The notes under the pieces: generated by a model
What the model was told of the DNA's origin: nothing
The model's input: only the letters and a program-made list of their open reading frames with translations
Databases searched by the model: none
Translations under genes and position numbers: made by a program
Shown here: positions 46,201 through 54,780 of the stretch, piece after piece
Position numbering within the stretch: the first letter of the stretch is position 1
Layout: every line of letters begins with the position of its first letter
Origin: Streptococcus australis
GTDB lineage: Bacteria; Bacillota; Bacilli; Lactobacillales; Streptococcaceae
Direction of reading: 5' to 3'
Length of the DNA: 64,000 nt
NCBI RefSeq assembly: GCF_015553625.1
Contig: NZ_JADNGY010000002.1
Coordinates: forward strand, 1 to 64,000

Positions 46201-46576
46201 CTGCTGCAGGAATTGCTGCTACTGGTTTTTCTTCAGTTGTAGCTGCTGTCGTTGGTTCTGTCGCTGCAACTGGTGCAACACCTGCTGCAGTTACTGGTGC
46301 TTCAGCTTTATAAGTTATAGCTGAAGTTGGAGCTTCACTTGTTGTAGTGGGTGCTTCAGTTGTCGTAGAAGCAGCAGCTTCTGTTGTTGTAGCAGGTTGA
46401 GCCCCTTCTTCTGTAGCCTTTGCAACAGTTGCTGGGTTCTCTGCGTTTTCTTCGGCTGCTACGCTAGACGCTGTACCAACCATAACGAGTGTTCCTAAAA
46501 GGACAGAGCAAACACCGACATTCAATTTACGAATCGAAAATCTGCTAATGCGATCATTAAATAAATCTTTGCCCAT
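40262..46576 (-). CDS. CshA-like giant LPXTG fibrillar surface protein
   Basis: About 2104 residues. Order: YSIRK-type signal (RFSIRKLNVGV, cleavage near 41); Ala/Thr/Glu-rich region (to about 190); non-repeat region with a lectin-like domain ending GEVEDFKTQI (about 190-700); 11 CshA-type fibril repeats of about 100 residues (about 715-1905), each opening with a QGATQTGKPEF-like motif and closing with a KNGT...YTPTV-like motif; two IPGYPTxDGEQPK repeats of the mucin-binding type; a Pro/Thr/Val wall-spanning stretch; LPETG, membrane helix and KRKKED tail. Sortase A should anchor it. CshA of S. gordonii binds fibronectin and mediates coaggregation; the same role is inferred. The start at 46576 has GGAGG 5 nt before. 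Confidence 0.93.
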   Translation of the reverse strand: MGKDLFNDRISRFSIRKLNVGVCSVLLGTLVMVGTASSVAAEENAENPATVAKATEEGAQPATTTEAAASTTTEAPTTTSEAPTSAITYKAEAPVTAAGVAPVAATEPTTAATTEEKPVAAIPAAAEASTNPSNKATEATATDKKEEVAAGVVAPASENNAVTAETSGGKRSKRTRRAVGDANDESLIGDDVEDATSTPKVEKPGFTTDIDAKSMTSQITWLDFGDVANWTGAKKVMVPKNDQFPDKDIEERLSLQVGATYTKEIMPGYVVTVKVKSLKPFQATEIYKKRMEEQGATEAEKATYDPNAKNGYVKGVTSTGARNAFNNGEEADVVANPQNNWTEIKHENVDTKAKMTTMGSAMNGGNIGVQFEISATFRGKKVKPAIVMADGESANPGEFVMFTTNGQGWQHIGEWKKTTRPATSVPYEPQDTENLFGSKPKYNNLNLRQLRDNSPVAGPDKKPVAWKYFGNPDKVTGGLGTGIFGPNISEGNRTVPLVMTRGASEVGLYIASAGKQSAMLGFFPLDEGDAPESYGKAVHTIATVDGVTGAKVNQPYLGNVSPDMDENTTQDWFGDDKTTTADEGINQLLPDNLKGTTNEMIKMDRTRPGNYKMSVQAHTDGASEAHIYGWVDFNQNGKFDEDERSNLATITQDGTVELTFANSKTYVDPSVKELGARVRIAKKANEIENPTGMAFSGEVEDFKTQITHPPKGEFKETSAPQATKQTATVTFTARGEHKYERDSKAVIDETVEPYIVDKDGNRATLDADGYYVVPGQGKYKITANGKDVDVEFIPEDNFLGTADGISIRRSDNNGYDTGWSTKFPDQEPNINGQLNTMDGQYVPTVTPIEIEGVDKTSTDVQGATQKETPTFNTTATNLNGDKIAITPSAEYPAKLVDPATGRTIDEPSVTVEGEGTYTINPTTGEVTFTPEPSFTGTAKGVEVTLSAPVGRNKDGKVQKEYIKTATAKYTPTVVGVTPTATPAETKDIQGATQTGKPEFKGGTVEVNGVEKTVPINEDVPATFDDGSTTKTVEGVGKFTVAADGTVTFVPEPNFVGTAPAVTVVREDKNGTKASATYTPTVVGVTPTATPAETKDIQGATQTGKPEFKGGTVEVNGVEKTVPINEDVPATFDDGSTTKTVEGVGTYTVAPDGTVTFVPEKSFVGTAPAVTVVREDKNGTKASATYTPTVTPVKPTATPAETTDIQGATQTGKPEFTAGDSRVPINEDVPATFDDGSTTKTVEGVGTFTVAADGTVTFVPEPNFVGTAPAVTVVREDKNGTKASATYTPTVVGVTPTATPAETTDIQGATQTGKPEFTAGDSRVPINEDVPATFDDGSTTKTVEGVGTYTVAADGTVTFVPEKSFVGTAPAVTVVREDKNGTKASATYTPTVTPVTPTAEDATSTDKQGQTQTGKPTFTPGNENVPMDDDTPATFEDGSTTKTVEGEGTYTVAPDGTVTFVPEKSFIGTGTGVTVKRVDKNGTPVTAKYTPTVTPVTPEATPAESEAPQGVVQTGTVTFTEGDPVAPIDKDTITLLDENGQPAESVVAKSPEGKEIGTFTVDKETGVVTFTPTDKSYSGEVVPVKVQAKDANGTPAETTYTPKITPVVPTADPATSTDIQGKTQTGTPSFTPGNPAIPMDDEVPATFEDGSTTKTIPGEGTYTVAPDGTVTFVPEKSFTGTGTGVTVKRVDKNGTPVTATYTPTVTPVTPTAEPATSTDVQGATQTGKPTFTEGNPAVPMDDDVPATFVDGSTTKVVPGEGTYTVAPDGTVTFVPEKSFVGTATGIVVQRQDKNGTVVKAKYTPTVTPVTPTAESVTSIGNKGQTQTGKPTFTPGNPNVPMNDEVPATFEDGSTTKTIKGVGTYTVAPDGTVTFTPEPEFVGEAPAVTVVREDVNGTKASATYTPTVLPVTKFVDKEGKEIPGYPTVDGEQPKAEIPGYRFVETKKLPNGDTEHVYEKVTTSHVDENGNPIPGYPTEDGEQPKKDIPGYEFVKTIVDENGNTQHIYKKTVTPTPVPTPTPTPTPTPVPTPTPTPVPTPAPTPDPVPTPDPKPVPETKETKFINPSDETAVLPETGTEESSKTGLAILSALTGLSLFGLAKRKKED

Positions 46577-46641
46577 ATTTTCCTCCATAATTTTTTACAA
46601 TTAATAAGCTAATTTATTGGCCTATATTTTAAACCTTATAT

Positions 46642-46728
46642 ATTCTATCAGATTAGTTAAAAATATCAAAGTGAAATGACTCAAAAAACTAATCATTTTT
46701 AAAATTTTTGATGATATTACTAATCATT
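46642..46728 (-). promoter_or_regulatory. Fibril protein promoter with repeated operator-like motif
   Basis: TTGATA (46664-46669), 16 bp, TAGAAT (46642-46647), minus strand. AATGATTAGT occurs twice upstream (46688-46697 and 46719-46728), 31 bp apart, about three helical turns. An inverted partial copy (AACTAATC) sits in the spacer between -35 and -10. This suggests a DNA-binding regulator; I cannot name it. Confidence 0.5.
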
Positions 46729-46824
46729 AAATTTAAATAATAGGAAGTATGGTTCATTTTTATGAAAAAACTTAAACTTTCTTCCTATTTATATAGTTCT
46801 ATATAGTGACTTTTTGTTTAAAGC

Positions 46825-47664
46825 CTAAATAGCCAAATCAAACTTCAATTGAGGTTTGACTGGATCATAATCTTCCAAAACAAAGTCCTCGGCTTTAATC
46901 TCAAAGAAATTTGTGCCATCTGGTACATTCAATACCAAACGAGGCTGGCAATCAGATGGCTCGCGTCGAAGTAATTCTTCTGCCTGTTCGAATTGGTTAT
47001 CATAGATGTGGAGGTTGTTAATAAAGTAAAAGAACTTGCCAACCTTCCAGCCAAAATGCTTGGCAATCATCATTTGAAGAGCCACGTATTGCATGGCATT
47101 GATATGGTGCGCTACCAACATGTCATTCGAACGTTGGGTCAAGGTCGCATCCAGATAGATTTCCCCATCGACACGACGTACATCAAACATGGTTTGAAAA
47201 GCACAAGGCAAGAGTCCTTCTGACTCTTCAAAGGCTTGGTAGTCCCATAGAGAAATGATATTACGACGATTCCAGGGATTGGCTTCCAGCTGTTTGAGAA
47301 TTTTGTTGATGATGTCGTGCTTTTTAACGACAGCACCATAACGCTCTCCAATTGTTCCCGTATCTCCTACTTCCCAGTCATTCCAATAATGAACTTGGTA
47401 CTTGTCGTTTAGGAGTTCCAGACTATTGGACTGGTCCTGGTAGATCCAGAGCAACTCTTTGATGGCTGACTTGATGGCAATAGGACGAAGAGTCGTAATA
47501 GGGAACTCGCCCTTGGCTAGATCAAACTCCATAAATGCCCCAGTGATGTACTTGGAATTGGCAGTTGTGCCATCCTTGTACTTGGGCCGAGCTTGCTCAG
47601 ACCAGACGCCTTCTTCCATAATTCTTCGAATATTTTCTTTAAAAAGGATATCTGCTTTTGTCAT
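46825..47664 (-). CDS. thyA: Thymidylate synthase
   Basis: It methylates dUMP to dTMP with methylene-tetrahydrofolate, producing dihydrofolate for FolA. The 279-residue enzyme has the catalytic Cys in [11 protein letters not shown] and the [11 protein letters not shown] phosphate site; [17 protein letters not shown] binds dUMP. It looks monocistronic, with a TGT-TATAAT extended -10 near 47700. Confidence 0.97.
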   Translation of the reverse strand: MTKADILFKENIRRIMEEGVWSEQARPKYKDGTTANSKYITGAFMEFDLAKGEFPITTLRPIAIKSAIKELLWIYQDQSNSLELLNDKYQVHYWNDWEVGDTGTIGERYGAVVKKHDIINKILKQLEANPWNRRNIISLWDYQAFEESEGLLPCAFQTMFDVRRVDGEIYLDATLTQRSNDMLVAHHINAMQYVALQMMIAKHFGWKVGKFFYFINNLHIYDNQFEQAEELLRREPSDCQPRLVLNVPDGTNFFEIKAEDFVLEDYDPVKPQLKFDLAI

Positions 47665-47712
47665 TCAATCTCCTTAAATACTGTAATACCTACATTATAA
47701 CACAGGATAAAT

Positions 47713-47748
47713 AAAAAGAGTTCTAAATAATTCAATTTAAAACTCTTT
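47713..47748 (-). terminator. Glucokinase terminator
   Basis: Minus strand AAAGAGTT-TAAAT pairs with ATTTA-AACTCTTT and ends in a T-run, just after the glk stop. Confidence 0.85.
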
Positions 47749-47758
47749 CTGCATGATT

Positions 47759-48718
47759 CTATTGTAGGACAAGTGATGCAGCACCAATCACACCTGCATC
47801 ATTTCCAAGATTAGCAAGCACCAATTGGGTTGACGTACGGACTTGTGGGAAGGTATTTTCATCAAAGACCTTTTGAACCCCATCCAAGAGGAATTGACCG
47901 GCTGCTGATACACCACCACCAATGACGATGTTGGCTGGGTTCAAGACACTAGCGATGTTGGCACAAGCAATACCCAAGTATTGAGAGAAATGACGGTAGA
48001 CAATCAAGGCCAACTCATCCCCTTCTTTAGCCAAATCAAAGACAGTCTTAGCTGTGACATCTTCACCATCGTCAATCAAGCGTTTCAACTCTGCATCTCC
48101 TGCATATTCATCTGCATAGCGACGAGTCAAATTGACAATCCCGGTTGCTGAGGCCACCGTTTCCAAGCAACCTTTCTTACCACAGGTACAATCAAATGGA
48201 CGATCAAAATCAACTGTAATATGGCCAAGTTCTCCAGCAACACCACCTGCACCGTGCAAGAGTTTTCCTTCTGCTACGATACCGCCACCAACACCAGTTC
48301 CAAGTGTCATGAAGACGACATCCGGTTGGTTTTCACCAGCACCTTTCCAACGTTCACCAAGGGCAGCTACGTTGGCATCATTATCGATGAAGAAAGGAAT
48401 TCCCAAGGCAGATTCAATATCTTTCTTGATAGGCTGTACCGTTTTCCAGTTAAGGTTATAAGCTCCAACGACCGTTCCTTCAAAACGCTCCACTGCACCA
48501 GGAGATCCCATACCGATTCCAATAAAATCTTCTGCGGATAAGTTCAACAACTCCAAGCGGTGTTTGATGGAAGCGATGATATCAGGAACGATATGGCTTC
48601 CTTCGTCAAGGATGTTGGTCTTGATAGACCACTTCTCTTGAATTTCTCCTTCTTGCGTCAAAATAGCGAATTTGACAGATGTTCCACCTAAGTCAATACC
48701 AATAATTTTTTTGGACAT
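47759..48718 (-). CDS. glcK: ROK family glucokinase
   Basis: A 319-residue ATP-dependent glucose kinase supplying glucose-6-phosphate from non-PTS glucose. ROK features: DLGGTSVKFAIL phosphate loop, catalytic Asp in FIDNDANVAALGE, MTLGTGVGGG and the zinc motif CTCGKKGCLE. The promoter is consensus-like with a weak cre-like palindrome in its spacer. No terminator-free link to thyA is seen. Confidence 0.95.
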   Translation of the reverse strand: MSKKIIGIDLGGTSVKFAILTQEGEIQEKWSIKTNILDEGSHIVPDIIASIKHRLELLNLSAEDFIGIGMGSPGAVERFEGTVVGAYNLNWKTVQPIKKDIESALGIPFFIDNDANVAALGERWKGAGENQPDVVFMTLGTGVGGGIVAEGKLLHGAGGVAGELGHITVDFDRPFDCTCGKKGCLETVASATGIVNLTRRYADEYAGDAELKRLIDDGEDVTAKTVFDLAKEGDELALIVYRHFSQYLGIACANIASVLNPANIVIGGGVSAAGQFLLDGVQKVFDENTFPQVRTSTQLVLANLGNDAGVIGAASLVLQ

Positions 48719-48751
48719 TTTACACTCCTTTGTTCCTATTCTCTTGACACT

Positions 48752-48780
48752 AGTATACCAAAATGTGAAAAGGGTTTCAA
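48752..48780 (-). promoter_or_regulatory. Glucokinase promoter
   Basis: TTGAAA (48775-48780), 17 bp, TGG-TATACT (48752-48757), minus strand. TGAAACCCTTTTCA (48766-48779) resembles a cre site except that the central CG is CC, so CcpA binding is doubtful. Confidence 0.75.
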
Positions 48781-48813
48781 TTGTTTTTCAAGATTTCTCT
48801 CAATTTCATTTAC

Positions 48814-48847
48814 AAAAAAAGAACCTGTCTGTAAAAACACAGACAGG
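48814..48847 (-). terminator. Terminator of the cca-ABC-F-membrane protein operon
   Basis: Minus strand CCTGTCTGT pairs with ACAGACAGG, then a T-rich tail. It lies 7 bp after the stop of the membrane protein gene. Confidence 0.9.
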
Positions 48848-48853
48848 ATTTTC

Positions 48854-49384
48854 TTACTCTTCGTTATGAAGCTTTAAAAAGAGTCTCAAGGATTGAACAC
48901 CAATGACGAAGAAGAACAATCCCAAAATATGTAACAAGAAGACACTAATCGATAGAGGACTGACAATGAGAAACAATCCTATAAACAGTTGAATGAGTCC
49001 CCAAAAAGTAAACTTCTTGGATAATTCTTCAGATCGTTTGGAAAGGTAATGGGCCTTTTTCAAACTCAAAGCAGACTTATATAAGAGCCAAATACCGAGT
49101 GTGATCGGAAAGACAATTGGCAAGGTCTTGTAGCCATATAGTAAGAGATAGACTGCAAAGACTAGCGAGACCACACTTTGAAATAAATAGGGATCCGACA
49201 AGGTCGCTTGGGTCCGTAGACGGTAGTAACGTGATAAGCGCGAAACTGAAATCAAGAAAAAGCCCAGAGAAATCAACCAACTAAAGGTGGCAATTTTTTC
49301 GATTGGATTCACAAAGAGAATAAAACCAATGCCACAAAATAAAAATGATGACAATAACAGACTGTATTTGCTAATATGATGCAT
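48854..49384 (-). CDS. HdeD/DUF308-like membrane protein
   Basis: A 176-residue protein with about six membrane helices in three hairpin pairs (SLLLSSFLFCGIGFILFVNP, ..., LIQLFIGLFLIVSPLSISVF), as in the DUF308 (HdeD) family. Its function is unknown; related proteins take part in acid resistance in enterobacteria, which need not apply here. I chose the ATG at 49384 because AAAGGAGGAAGA precedes it directly. It begins 10 nt after the ABC-F gene and is the last gene of the DUF1149-degV-dapB-cca-ABC-F series. Confidence 0.75.
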   Translation of the reverse strand: MHHISKYSLLLSSFLFCGIGFILFVNPIEKIATFSWLISLGFFLISVSRLSRYYRLRTQATLSDPYLFQSVVSLVFAVYLLLYGYKTLPIVFPITLGIWLLYKSALSLKKAHYLSKRSEELSKKFTFWGLIQLFIGLFLIVSPLSISVFLLHILGLFFFVIGVQSLRLFLKLHNEE

Positions 49385-49394
49385 TCTTCCTCCT

Positions 49395-51266
49395 TTAGTT
49401 TTCTGCCAACTCACTCAAGTACTCATACCGTTCATACTTGGCTAAGAGCCGCTCGTTTTCTTCATCCATCTGACGTTGGAGACTGGCCAACTTACCGAAG
49501 TCAGAACCATTCTCATTCATCTCAGTCTCAATGGCTGCGATTTTGTTTTCAATATCTTCAATCTCACTCTCAATGGTCGCCCACTCCTGTTTTTCCTGGT
49601 AACTCATACGTTTCTTTTCTTCCCGGACTTTGACCACCTTTTCTTTTTCAGGTTTGCTACTTTCGGCAACCATTTCTAGCTCAAACTTTTTCTCATCTAA
49701 GTAATCCGTATAATTTCCAAAGAATTCGCGGATGCCACCATTTTCAAAAGCTAAAATTTTTGAAGCAACCTTATCTAGAAAATAACGATCGTGGCTAACG
49801 GTGATGACTGGCCCACCAAAGCCTTGTAGAAAGTTCTCTAACACTGTCAAGGTCGCGATATCCAAATCATTGGTCGGTTCGTCCAAGAGCAAGACATTAG
49901 GTTTTTCGATGAGAAGTTTCAAGAGATAAAGACGCTTCTTCTCCCCGCCAGAAAGTTTTTCAATCAAGGTGCCATGGGTCGAACGCGGAAAGAGAAATTG
50001 TTCCAGCAGCTCCGCAATCGATGTAGATCCTGCACTAGTCTTGACTTCTTCTGCTACCTCTTGTAGGAAGTTAATCATCCGCTTACTTTCATCTAAACCT
50101 TCGATCTGTTGCGAGAAGTAAGCAATTCGTACCGTTTCTCCGATAAGGACCTTGCCAGCAGTCGGTTGGAGTTTCCCCGCAATCAGATTGAGCAGGGTCG
50201 ATTTCCCAACACCGTTATCACCCACAATTCCAATCCGATCCTTGTTTTGAACCAATAGGTTAAACTGTTGCAGAATCGGCCCTTGGTCATAGGCGAAGTC
50301 GACATCTTGAAATTCAATGACTTTCTTACCAATCCGACTGGTTTCAAAGGACATTTCAAAATCTGTTTCTGTTGTCTGGTCGGATAGGTCCTTCTTGAGG
50401 TCGTGGAAGCGATTGATCCGCGCCTGTTGCTTGGTAGCACGCGCCTGCGGTTGCCGACGCATCCAGGTCAATTCTTGCTTATAGAGCTGCTGCTTCTTGT
50501 GAAGAAGAGCCGCATCTCGTTCGTCCTGCTCAGCTTTCAAGCGGACATAATCCTGGTAGTTCCCTTGGTATTCAACTAGACCAGCACGATCCAGTTCAAA
50601 AATACGAGTTGAAATATTGTCCAAGAAATAACGGTCATGGGTGATGAAAAGAACGGTTTTCTTAGAGTTCTTCAAAAAATTGGTCAACCATTCAATGGTA
50701 TCAATATCCAAATGGTTGGTTGGTTCATCTAACAGCAGCAAATCATGGTCTCCTAGGAGCACCTGTGCCAGCTGGACACGGCGACGCAAGCCACCCGATA
50801 AACTACCAACCTTAGCAGATAGATCCTGAATACCCAGTTTGGTCAGGACTGTTTTGACCTGGCTTTCGATTTCCCATGCATTGAGAGAATCCATCTCTGC
50901 CATGACTTTTTCCAGTTTAGCTTGCTGACTCTCATCATACTGGCTCGTCAAGAGTTCATACTGACGAATCAATTGGAGTTCTTTCACATCTTCTGACAAA
51001 ACTGTATCAAGGACAGTTTTGTCATCATCAAATTGAGGTTCTTGGGTGAGATAGCCAATCTTATAATCATTCTTTGCAGAAAAAGGAGAACGATCTCCGT
51101 CATAGCCTGAACGACCAGATAAAACATCTAAGAGAGTTGTTTTCCCTGTCCCATTAACCCCGATTAGTCCAATCCGATCCAGCTCATGAATGATGAAAGA
51201 AATATCTTTAAAGACCGTTTTGTCCCCAACGGACTTGGTTAGTTTTTCAACGATAAAATCGCTCAT
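49395..51266 (-). CDS. ABC-F family ATPase (Uup-like)
   Basis: A 623-residue soluble protein with two ABC domains and no membrane helices. Walker A motifs are [11 protein letters not shown] and [11 protein letters not shown]; signatures are [10 protein letters not shown] and [11 protein letters not shown]; both Walker B Glu residues are present ([22 protein letters not shown]). A basic linker ([18 protein letters not shown]) and a C-terminal coiled coil (about 560-620) fit the Uup type. ABC-F proteins act on the ribosome, so a housekeeping translation role is likelier than antibiotic resistance. It overlaps cca by 4 nt. Confidence 0.93.
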   Translation of the reverse strand: MSDFIVEKLTKSVGDKTVFKDISFIIHELDRIGLIGVNGTGKTTLLDVLSGRSGYDGDRSPFSAKNDYKIGYLTQEPQFDDDKTVLDTVLSEDVKELQLIRQYELLTSQYDESQQAKLEKVMAEMDSLNAWEIESQVKTVLTKLGIQDLSAKVGSLSGGLRRRVQLAQVLLGDHDLLLLDEPTNHLDIDTIEWLTNFLKNSKKTVLFITHDRYFLDNISTRIFELDRAGLVEYQGNYQDYVRLKAEQDERDAALLHKKQQLYKQELTWMRRQPQARATKQQARINRFHDLKKDLSDQTTETDFEMSFETSRIGKKVIEFQDVDFAYDQGPILQQFNLLVQNKDRIGIVGDNGVGKSTLLNLIAGKLQPTAGKVLIGETVRIAYFSQQIEGLDESKRMINFLQEVAEEVKTSAGSTSIAELLEQFLFPRSTHGTLIEKLSGGEKKRLYLLKLLIEKPNVLLLDEPTNDLDIATLTVLENFLQGFGGPVITVSHDRYFLDKVASKILAFENGGIREFFGNYTDYLDEKKFELEMVAESSKPEKEKVVKVREEKKRMSYQEKQEWATIESEIEDIENKIAAIETEMNENGSDFGKLASLQRQMDEENERLLAKYERYEYLSELAEN

Positions 51267-52483
51267 GCTTCCCCCTTCTTAGCTTCAAGATAGTCGCTCA
51301 AAAAATCTCCAATCGCTTGAATGTCATTCTCTAATTCTCCATCTACAATGGCCCATTCAATGGCAGAAATCACTTGTCCTAGAGCTGGACCTGGTTTTAA
51401 GCCGTATTCCTTGATCAACATCCCACCATTGACTACAATTTCGTGCTTATCATGAATAACTAGAGAATCATACAATTCCTCAATAACTTGGAAATCTACA
51501 GGCAATCCATGAGCCTGACGTAGTTCTTCCGCTGATAAGAGCAGAGACTTATCATAGCGGTAGACGTCCCGACGATTTAAACGAGCCTTTTCTCGTAAGC
51601 GGTAGATTTCAACCAACTGCTCCACCTTCTTAGCGAAGTCACGAGATGTTTTCCATTTCTTGAAAAAAGCAGAAACCTTATTCTCATCTAAGGTCAAGAG
51701 TAAGGCAGCCCATGCTTGCTCTGAACTCGTAAAGTTATAGTCCATCTTCAGTTGGAAAAGTTTCTCTAGTGACGAACGACTATTCTGTAAGAGAGGAAGA
51801 TACTGATAGCTATGACTAGCAATCAGCCCTTCTAAGCCCTTTCGCCAATAAGGAGCTAAGAGGAGCTTATCTAACTCAATAAAAACTCGCTCGACAGAGA
51901 TCTTTTCTAGCAAGGGGGCGCAATCTGTCATAGCTTTAAAGGTCTCTTCTTCTAGATCAAAGCCAAGACTGGCTTGAAAACGAAATCCACGCATAATCCG
52001 AAGAGCATCCTCATTAAAGCGTTCTGTTGCCACTCCAACAGCTCTTAAAATTCGATTGTCCAAATCTTCCATACCATTGAACAGATCAATGATTTCCCCT
52101 TCTTCACTCAAAGCAAAGGCGTTGACAGTAAAATCTCGGCGCTTAAGATCTTCCTCTAGCGAGCGCACAAAACTTACCGAGCTGGGTCTCCGAAAGTCGA
52201 CATAGACATCCTCTGTTCGAAAGGTGGTAATTTCATATTCCTGATGGCTCTCTAATACTAAGACCGTCCCGTGTTCAATCCCGACATCAATGGTCCGCTC
52301 AAAAATAGCCTTGGTCTCTTCTGGGTAAGAGGAGGAAGCGATGTCTACATCGTGAATTGGACGACCTAAAATAGCATCTCGCACAGAGCCTCCGACGAAA
52401 TAAGCTTCATACCCAGCTTTTCGAATCTTTTCTAATATTGGCAAAGCCTCCTGAAATTCAGAAGGCAGTTTTTTTAATCTCAT
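51263..52483 (-). CDS. cca: CCA tRNA nucleotidyltransferase
   Basis: It adds or repairs the 3' CCA of tRNAs. The 406-residue class II enzyme has the nucleotidyl motif [23 protein letters not shown] (metal-binding DVD), [11 protein letters not shown] and the [19 protein letters not shown]-discriminating region. It overlaps dapB by 4 nt and the ABC-F gene by 4 nt. Confidence 0.96.
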   Translation of the reverse strand: MRLKKLPSEFQEALPILEKIRKAGYEAYFVGGSVRDAILGRPIHDVDIASSSYPEETKAIFERTIDVGIEHGTVLVLESHQEYEITTFRTEDVYVDFRRPSSVSFVRSLEEDLKRRDFTVNAFALSEEGEIIDLFNGMEDLDNRILRAVGVATERFNEDALRIMRGFRFQASLGFDLEEETFKAMTDCAPLLEKISVERVFIELDKLLLAPYWRKGLEGLIASHSYQYLPLLQNSRSSLEKLFQLKMDYNFTSSEQAWAALLLTLDENKVSAFFKKWKTSRDFAKKVEQLVEIYRLREKARLNRRDVYRYDKSLLLSAEELRQAHGLPVDFQVIEELYDSLVIHDKHEIVVNGGMLIKEYGLKPGPALGQVISAIEWAIVDGELENDIQAIGDFLSDYLEAKKGEA

Positions 52484-53247
52484 AATAGATGTTCTAAACC
52501 ATAGACAAGCTCATGACGCTTGACTACTTCTTTTACTCCTAGATTAACCCCTGTCATGAAGGACACCCGATCATAGGAATCGTGGCGTAAGGTCAATCCT
52601 TCTCCTTGACTACCGAAAATCACTTCTTGGTGGGCTACCAGACCAGGCAAGCGAACCGAATGAATATGCATGCCTTGGTAGTTGGCACCGCGTGCACCTG
52701 GAAGGCTTTCTTCTTCATCTGGCGCTCCCTGCTCTTGTGGTTGACGAACCTGACTGATTAGCTCAGCTGTCTTCACAGCAGTCCCACTCGGTGCATCCTT
52801 CTTCTTATCGTGGTGCAACTCGATAATCTCTACATTTGGAAAGTACTTGGCTGCTTGCGCTGCAAATTGCATGAGCAATACTGCTCCAATGGCAAAGTTT
52901 GGCGCAATGAGGCCTCCAAGATTCTTCTCACGAGACAATTCAATCAAGTCAGTGATTTCTTCCGTTGTAAACCCTGTTGTCCCAACTACAGGCGCTAGTC
53001 CATGCTCCAAAGCAAAGCGGGTATGTTCATAAGCAACTTTAGGAATGGTGAAGTCAATCCACACATCCGCATCAAGGGACAAAATCCCTTCCTTGGTGGT
53101 AAAGATTGGAACACCTGCTAGTTCTTTTTCAGACGCATGGGGATCAATCAAGCCGACTAATTCTAGCTCAGGATCCTCTAACACCATGTGATAAGTTGCT
53201 TGACCCATTCGCCCTTTAAAACCTGCAATCACTACTTTAATCGGCAT
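52480..53247 (-). CDS. dapB: 4-hydroxy-tetrahydrodipicolinate reductase
   Basis: The NAD(P)H-dependent reductase of the lysine pathway. Its 255 residues include the nucleotide fold [33 protein letters not shown] and the catalytic [15 protein letters not shown] motif. Streptococci use lysine in peptidoglycan cross-bridges. It sits between degV and cca as in other mitis-group streptococci. Confidence 0.97.
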   Translation of the reverse strand: MPIKVVIAGFKGRMGQATYHMVLEDPELELVGLIDPHASEKELAGVPIFTTKEGILSLDADVWIDFTIPKVAYEHTRFALEHGLAPVVGTTGFTTEEITDLIELSREKNLGGLIAPNFAIGAVLLMQFAAQAAKYFPNVEIIELHHDKKKDAPSGTAVKTAELISQVRQPQEQGAPDEEESLPGARGANYQGMHIHSVRLPGLVAHQEVIFGSQGEGLTLRHDSYDRVSFMTGVNLGVKEVVKRHELVYGLEHLL

Positions 53248-53256
53248 GTTTTCTCC

Positions 53257-54105
53257 TTATACTTTTGGTACAAAACTAATAGCAACGCTATGATTTCCTA
53301 AGTGTGTACCAATGACACTGCCAAAAGTCGCAAATGGAATCTCACCAGCAAAACCTTCTTGATGAAGAATATCGCGAAGTGTTTCTGCTTTATCCAGTGC
53401 ATTCCCATGAATGATAATGATCTGATGGTCTTTATCCGCAGTTCCTTCTTTGACAATCTCAGCTAAACGTTTAATGGCTTTTTTCTCAGTACGAACTTTC
53501 TCATACACTTCAATCACGCCTTCCTCGTTAAAATAGAGGATGGGCTTGATGCTGAGAAGATTCCCAAGGATTGCAGCTCCATTAGAGAGACGGCCACCTT
53601 TGACCAAATGATTGAGATCATCCACCATAATATAGGCAGAAGTCCCATCGATTTGCATCTGAATATTGGCCAGGATTTCATCGAATGATCGACCTTCATC
53701 TGCCCATTTGATAGCTTCTTCGGCCATCCACCCAAGTGGGGCACTAGTAATCTTAGAATCTGGAAAAGCAATAGTTAGATTCGGGAACTCTTCCTTCAAA
53801 TACTGGATATTCTGATAAAATCCAGAAATGCCAGAAGAAAGGAAAATCCCTAAAACATGGGTATAGCCTTTAGCTTCTAGTTGCATCAAGAGTTCTTCTA
53901 ATTCCGCGATACTAGGTTGACTCGTTTTCGGAAGTTCAGACGAAGCTTCCATCTTTTGATAAAACTCTTTTGCTGTCAGGTTTTTACGTTCTACGTAAGA
54001 TACTCCATCAATGACAACTGGAATATCTAGGACAAATAAATTATCGTGTCCTCTTGATTCATCTGATAGATAGGCAGAAGAATCTGTGATGACTGCTAAT
54101 TTCAT
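53257..54105 (-). CDS. DegV family fatty-acid-binding protein
   Basis: A 282-residue DegV protein. The N-terminal [12 protein letters not shown] and the central [17 protein letters not shown] form the fatty-acid head-group site. Members (FakB) present fatty acids to the kinase FakA for incorporation of exogenous acids; which acid this paralogue prefers cannot be seen. It follows the DUF1149 gene by 3 nt and precedes dapB by 9 nt. Confidence 0.9.
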   Translation of the reverse strand: MKLAVITDSSAYLSDESRGHDNLFVLDIPVVIDGVSYVERKNLTAKEFYQKMEASSELPKTSQPSIAELEELLMQLEAKGYTHVLGIFLSSGISGFYQNIQYLKEEFPNLTIAFPDSKITSAPLGWMAEEAIKWADEGRSFDEILANIQMQIDGTSAYIMVDDLNHLVKGGRLSNGAAILGNLLSIKPILYFNEEGVIEVYEKVRTEKKAIKRLAEIVKEGTADKDHQIIIIHGNALDKAETLRDILHQEGFAGEIPFATFGSVIGTHLGNHSVAISFVPKV

Positions 54106-54108
54106 GCA

Positions 54109-54483
54109 TTAAAACTCCAAATTGATTCCTGGTAAATCAAGGGCGATTTCAGTAACTTCATAGGTCAGACGGTTCAGCATATTCAAGCAAGGACGAGCTA
54201 ATTCTTCTACTTCTTCTTTGCTGAATTCGCTTGGCTCGCTGACTAAACGATTGTGAATGTGGTTGATTTGGGTAATGGTCCCGCTGATGACAAAGCCATC
54301 AAAGACAATCATATAGGTCAAAATGACAATTAAAGAGGTTGTCTTTAACTCTGTATCGCGTTGAATCAATTGAAAGTTGACGTCTACTTTTGTCTCGGGA
54401 GTACCATTTTCTTTTTCCCATTCAAAGTTACGAGCATCATAATGATACTGGCTGACAAATTCTTTTTCACGTTGGATATCCAT
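54109..54483 (-). CDS. DUF1149 family protein
   Basis: A 124-residue soluble protein, mostly beta with a central hydrophobic strand (LTYMIVFDGFVISGTI), matching the DUF1149 family of lactic acid bacteria. The fold resembles SecB-like chaperones, so a role in protein handling is possible but untested. It is the first gene of the degV-dapB-cca-ABC-F operon. Confidence 0.85.
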   Translation of the reverse strand: MDIQREKEFVSQYHYDARNFEWEKENGTPETKVDVNFQLIQRDTELKTTSLIVILTYMIVFDGFVISGTITQINHIHNRLVSEPSEFSKEEVEELARPCLNMLNRLTYEVTEIALDLPGINLEF

Positions 54484-54514
54484 ACTTGTTCTCCTAAAAA
54501 TAAGCGTTATGAAA

Positions 54515-54523
54515 ATTATACCA
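54515..54523 (-). promoter_or_regulatory. Extended -10 promoter of the DUF1149 operon
   Basis: TGG-TATAAT on the minus strand, about 32 bp from the start codon; the -35 is not clear. Confidence 0.6.
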
Positions 54524-54589
54524 CAAATTAAATCAAGATTCTATTGCAGAACTATGTCTTTTCACACTGTTTTCTATCACAGAAAGAAG

Positions 54590-54772
54590 AAAAGAGAGTG
54601 GGACAGAAATCGGTAATTCGTTAGAATTCGATTTCGTCGTCCCACCTCCGCACAGTTGAGTAGGGCTGTAAAAGCTGATGAAATCAGCGTAGTAGAGCCC
54701 ACTCAACAACTGCGTCTTGCTCGACAATCCAAAGACAATTGAGAGGCTAGGACTTTTGTCCCAGCCTCTTTT
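54590..54772 (+). repeat. ~182-bp dual-terminator repeat, copy 6
   Basis: Full copy between the DUF1149 gene promoter and fruA, right end 9 bp from the fruA stop. It supplies the only visible terminator for the fru operon. Confidence 0.95.
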
Positions 54773-54780
54773 ATGTATAT

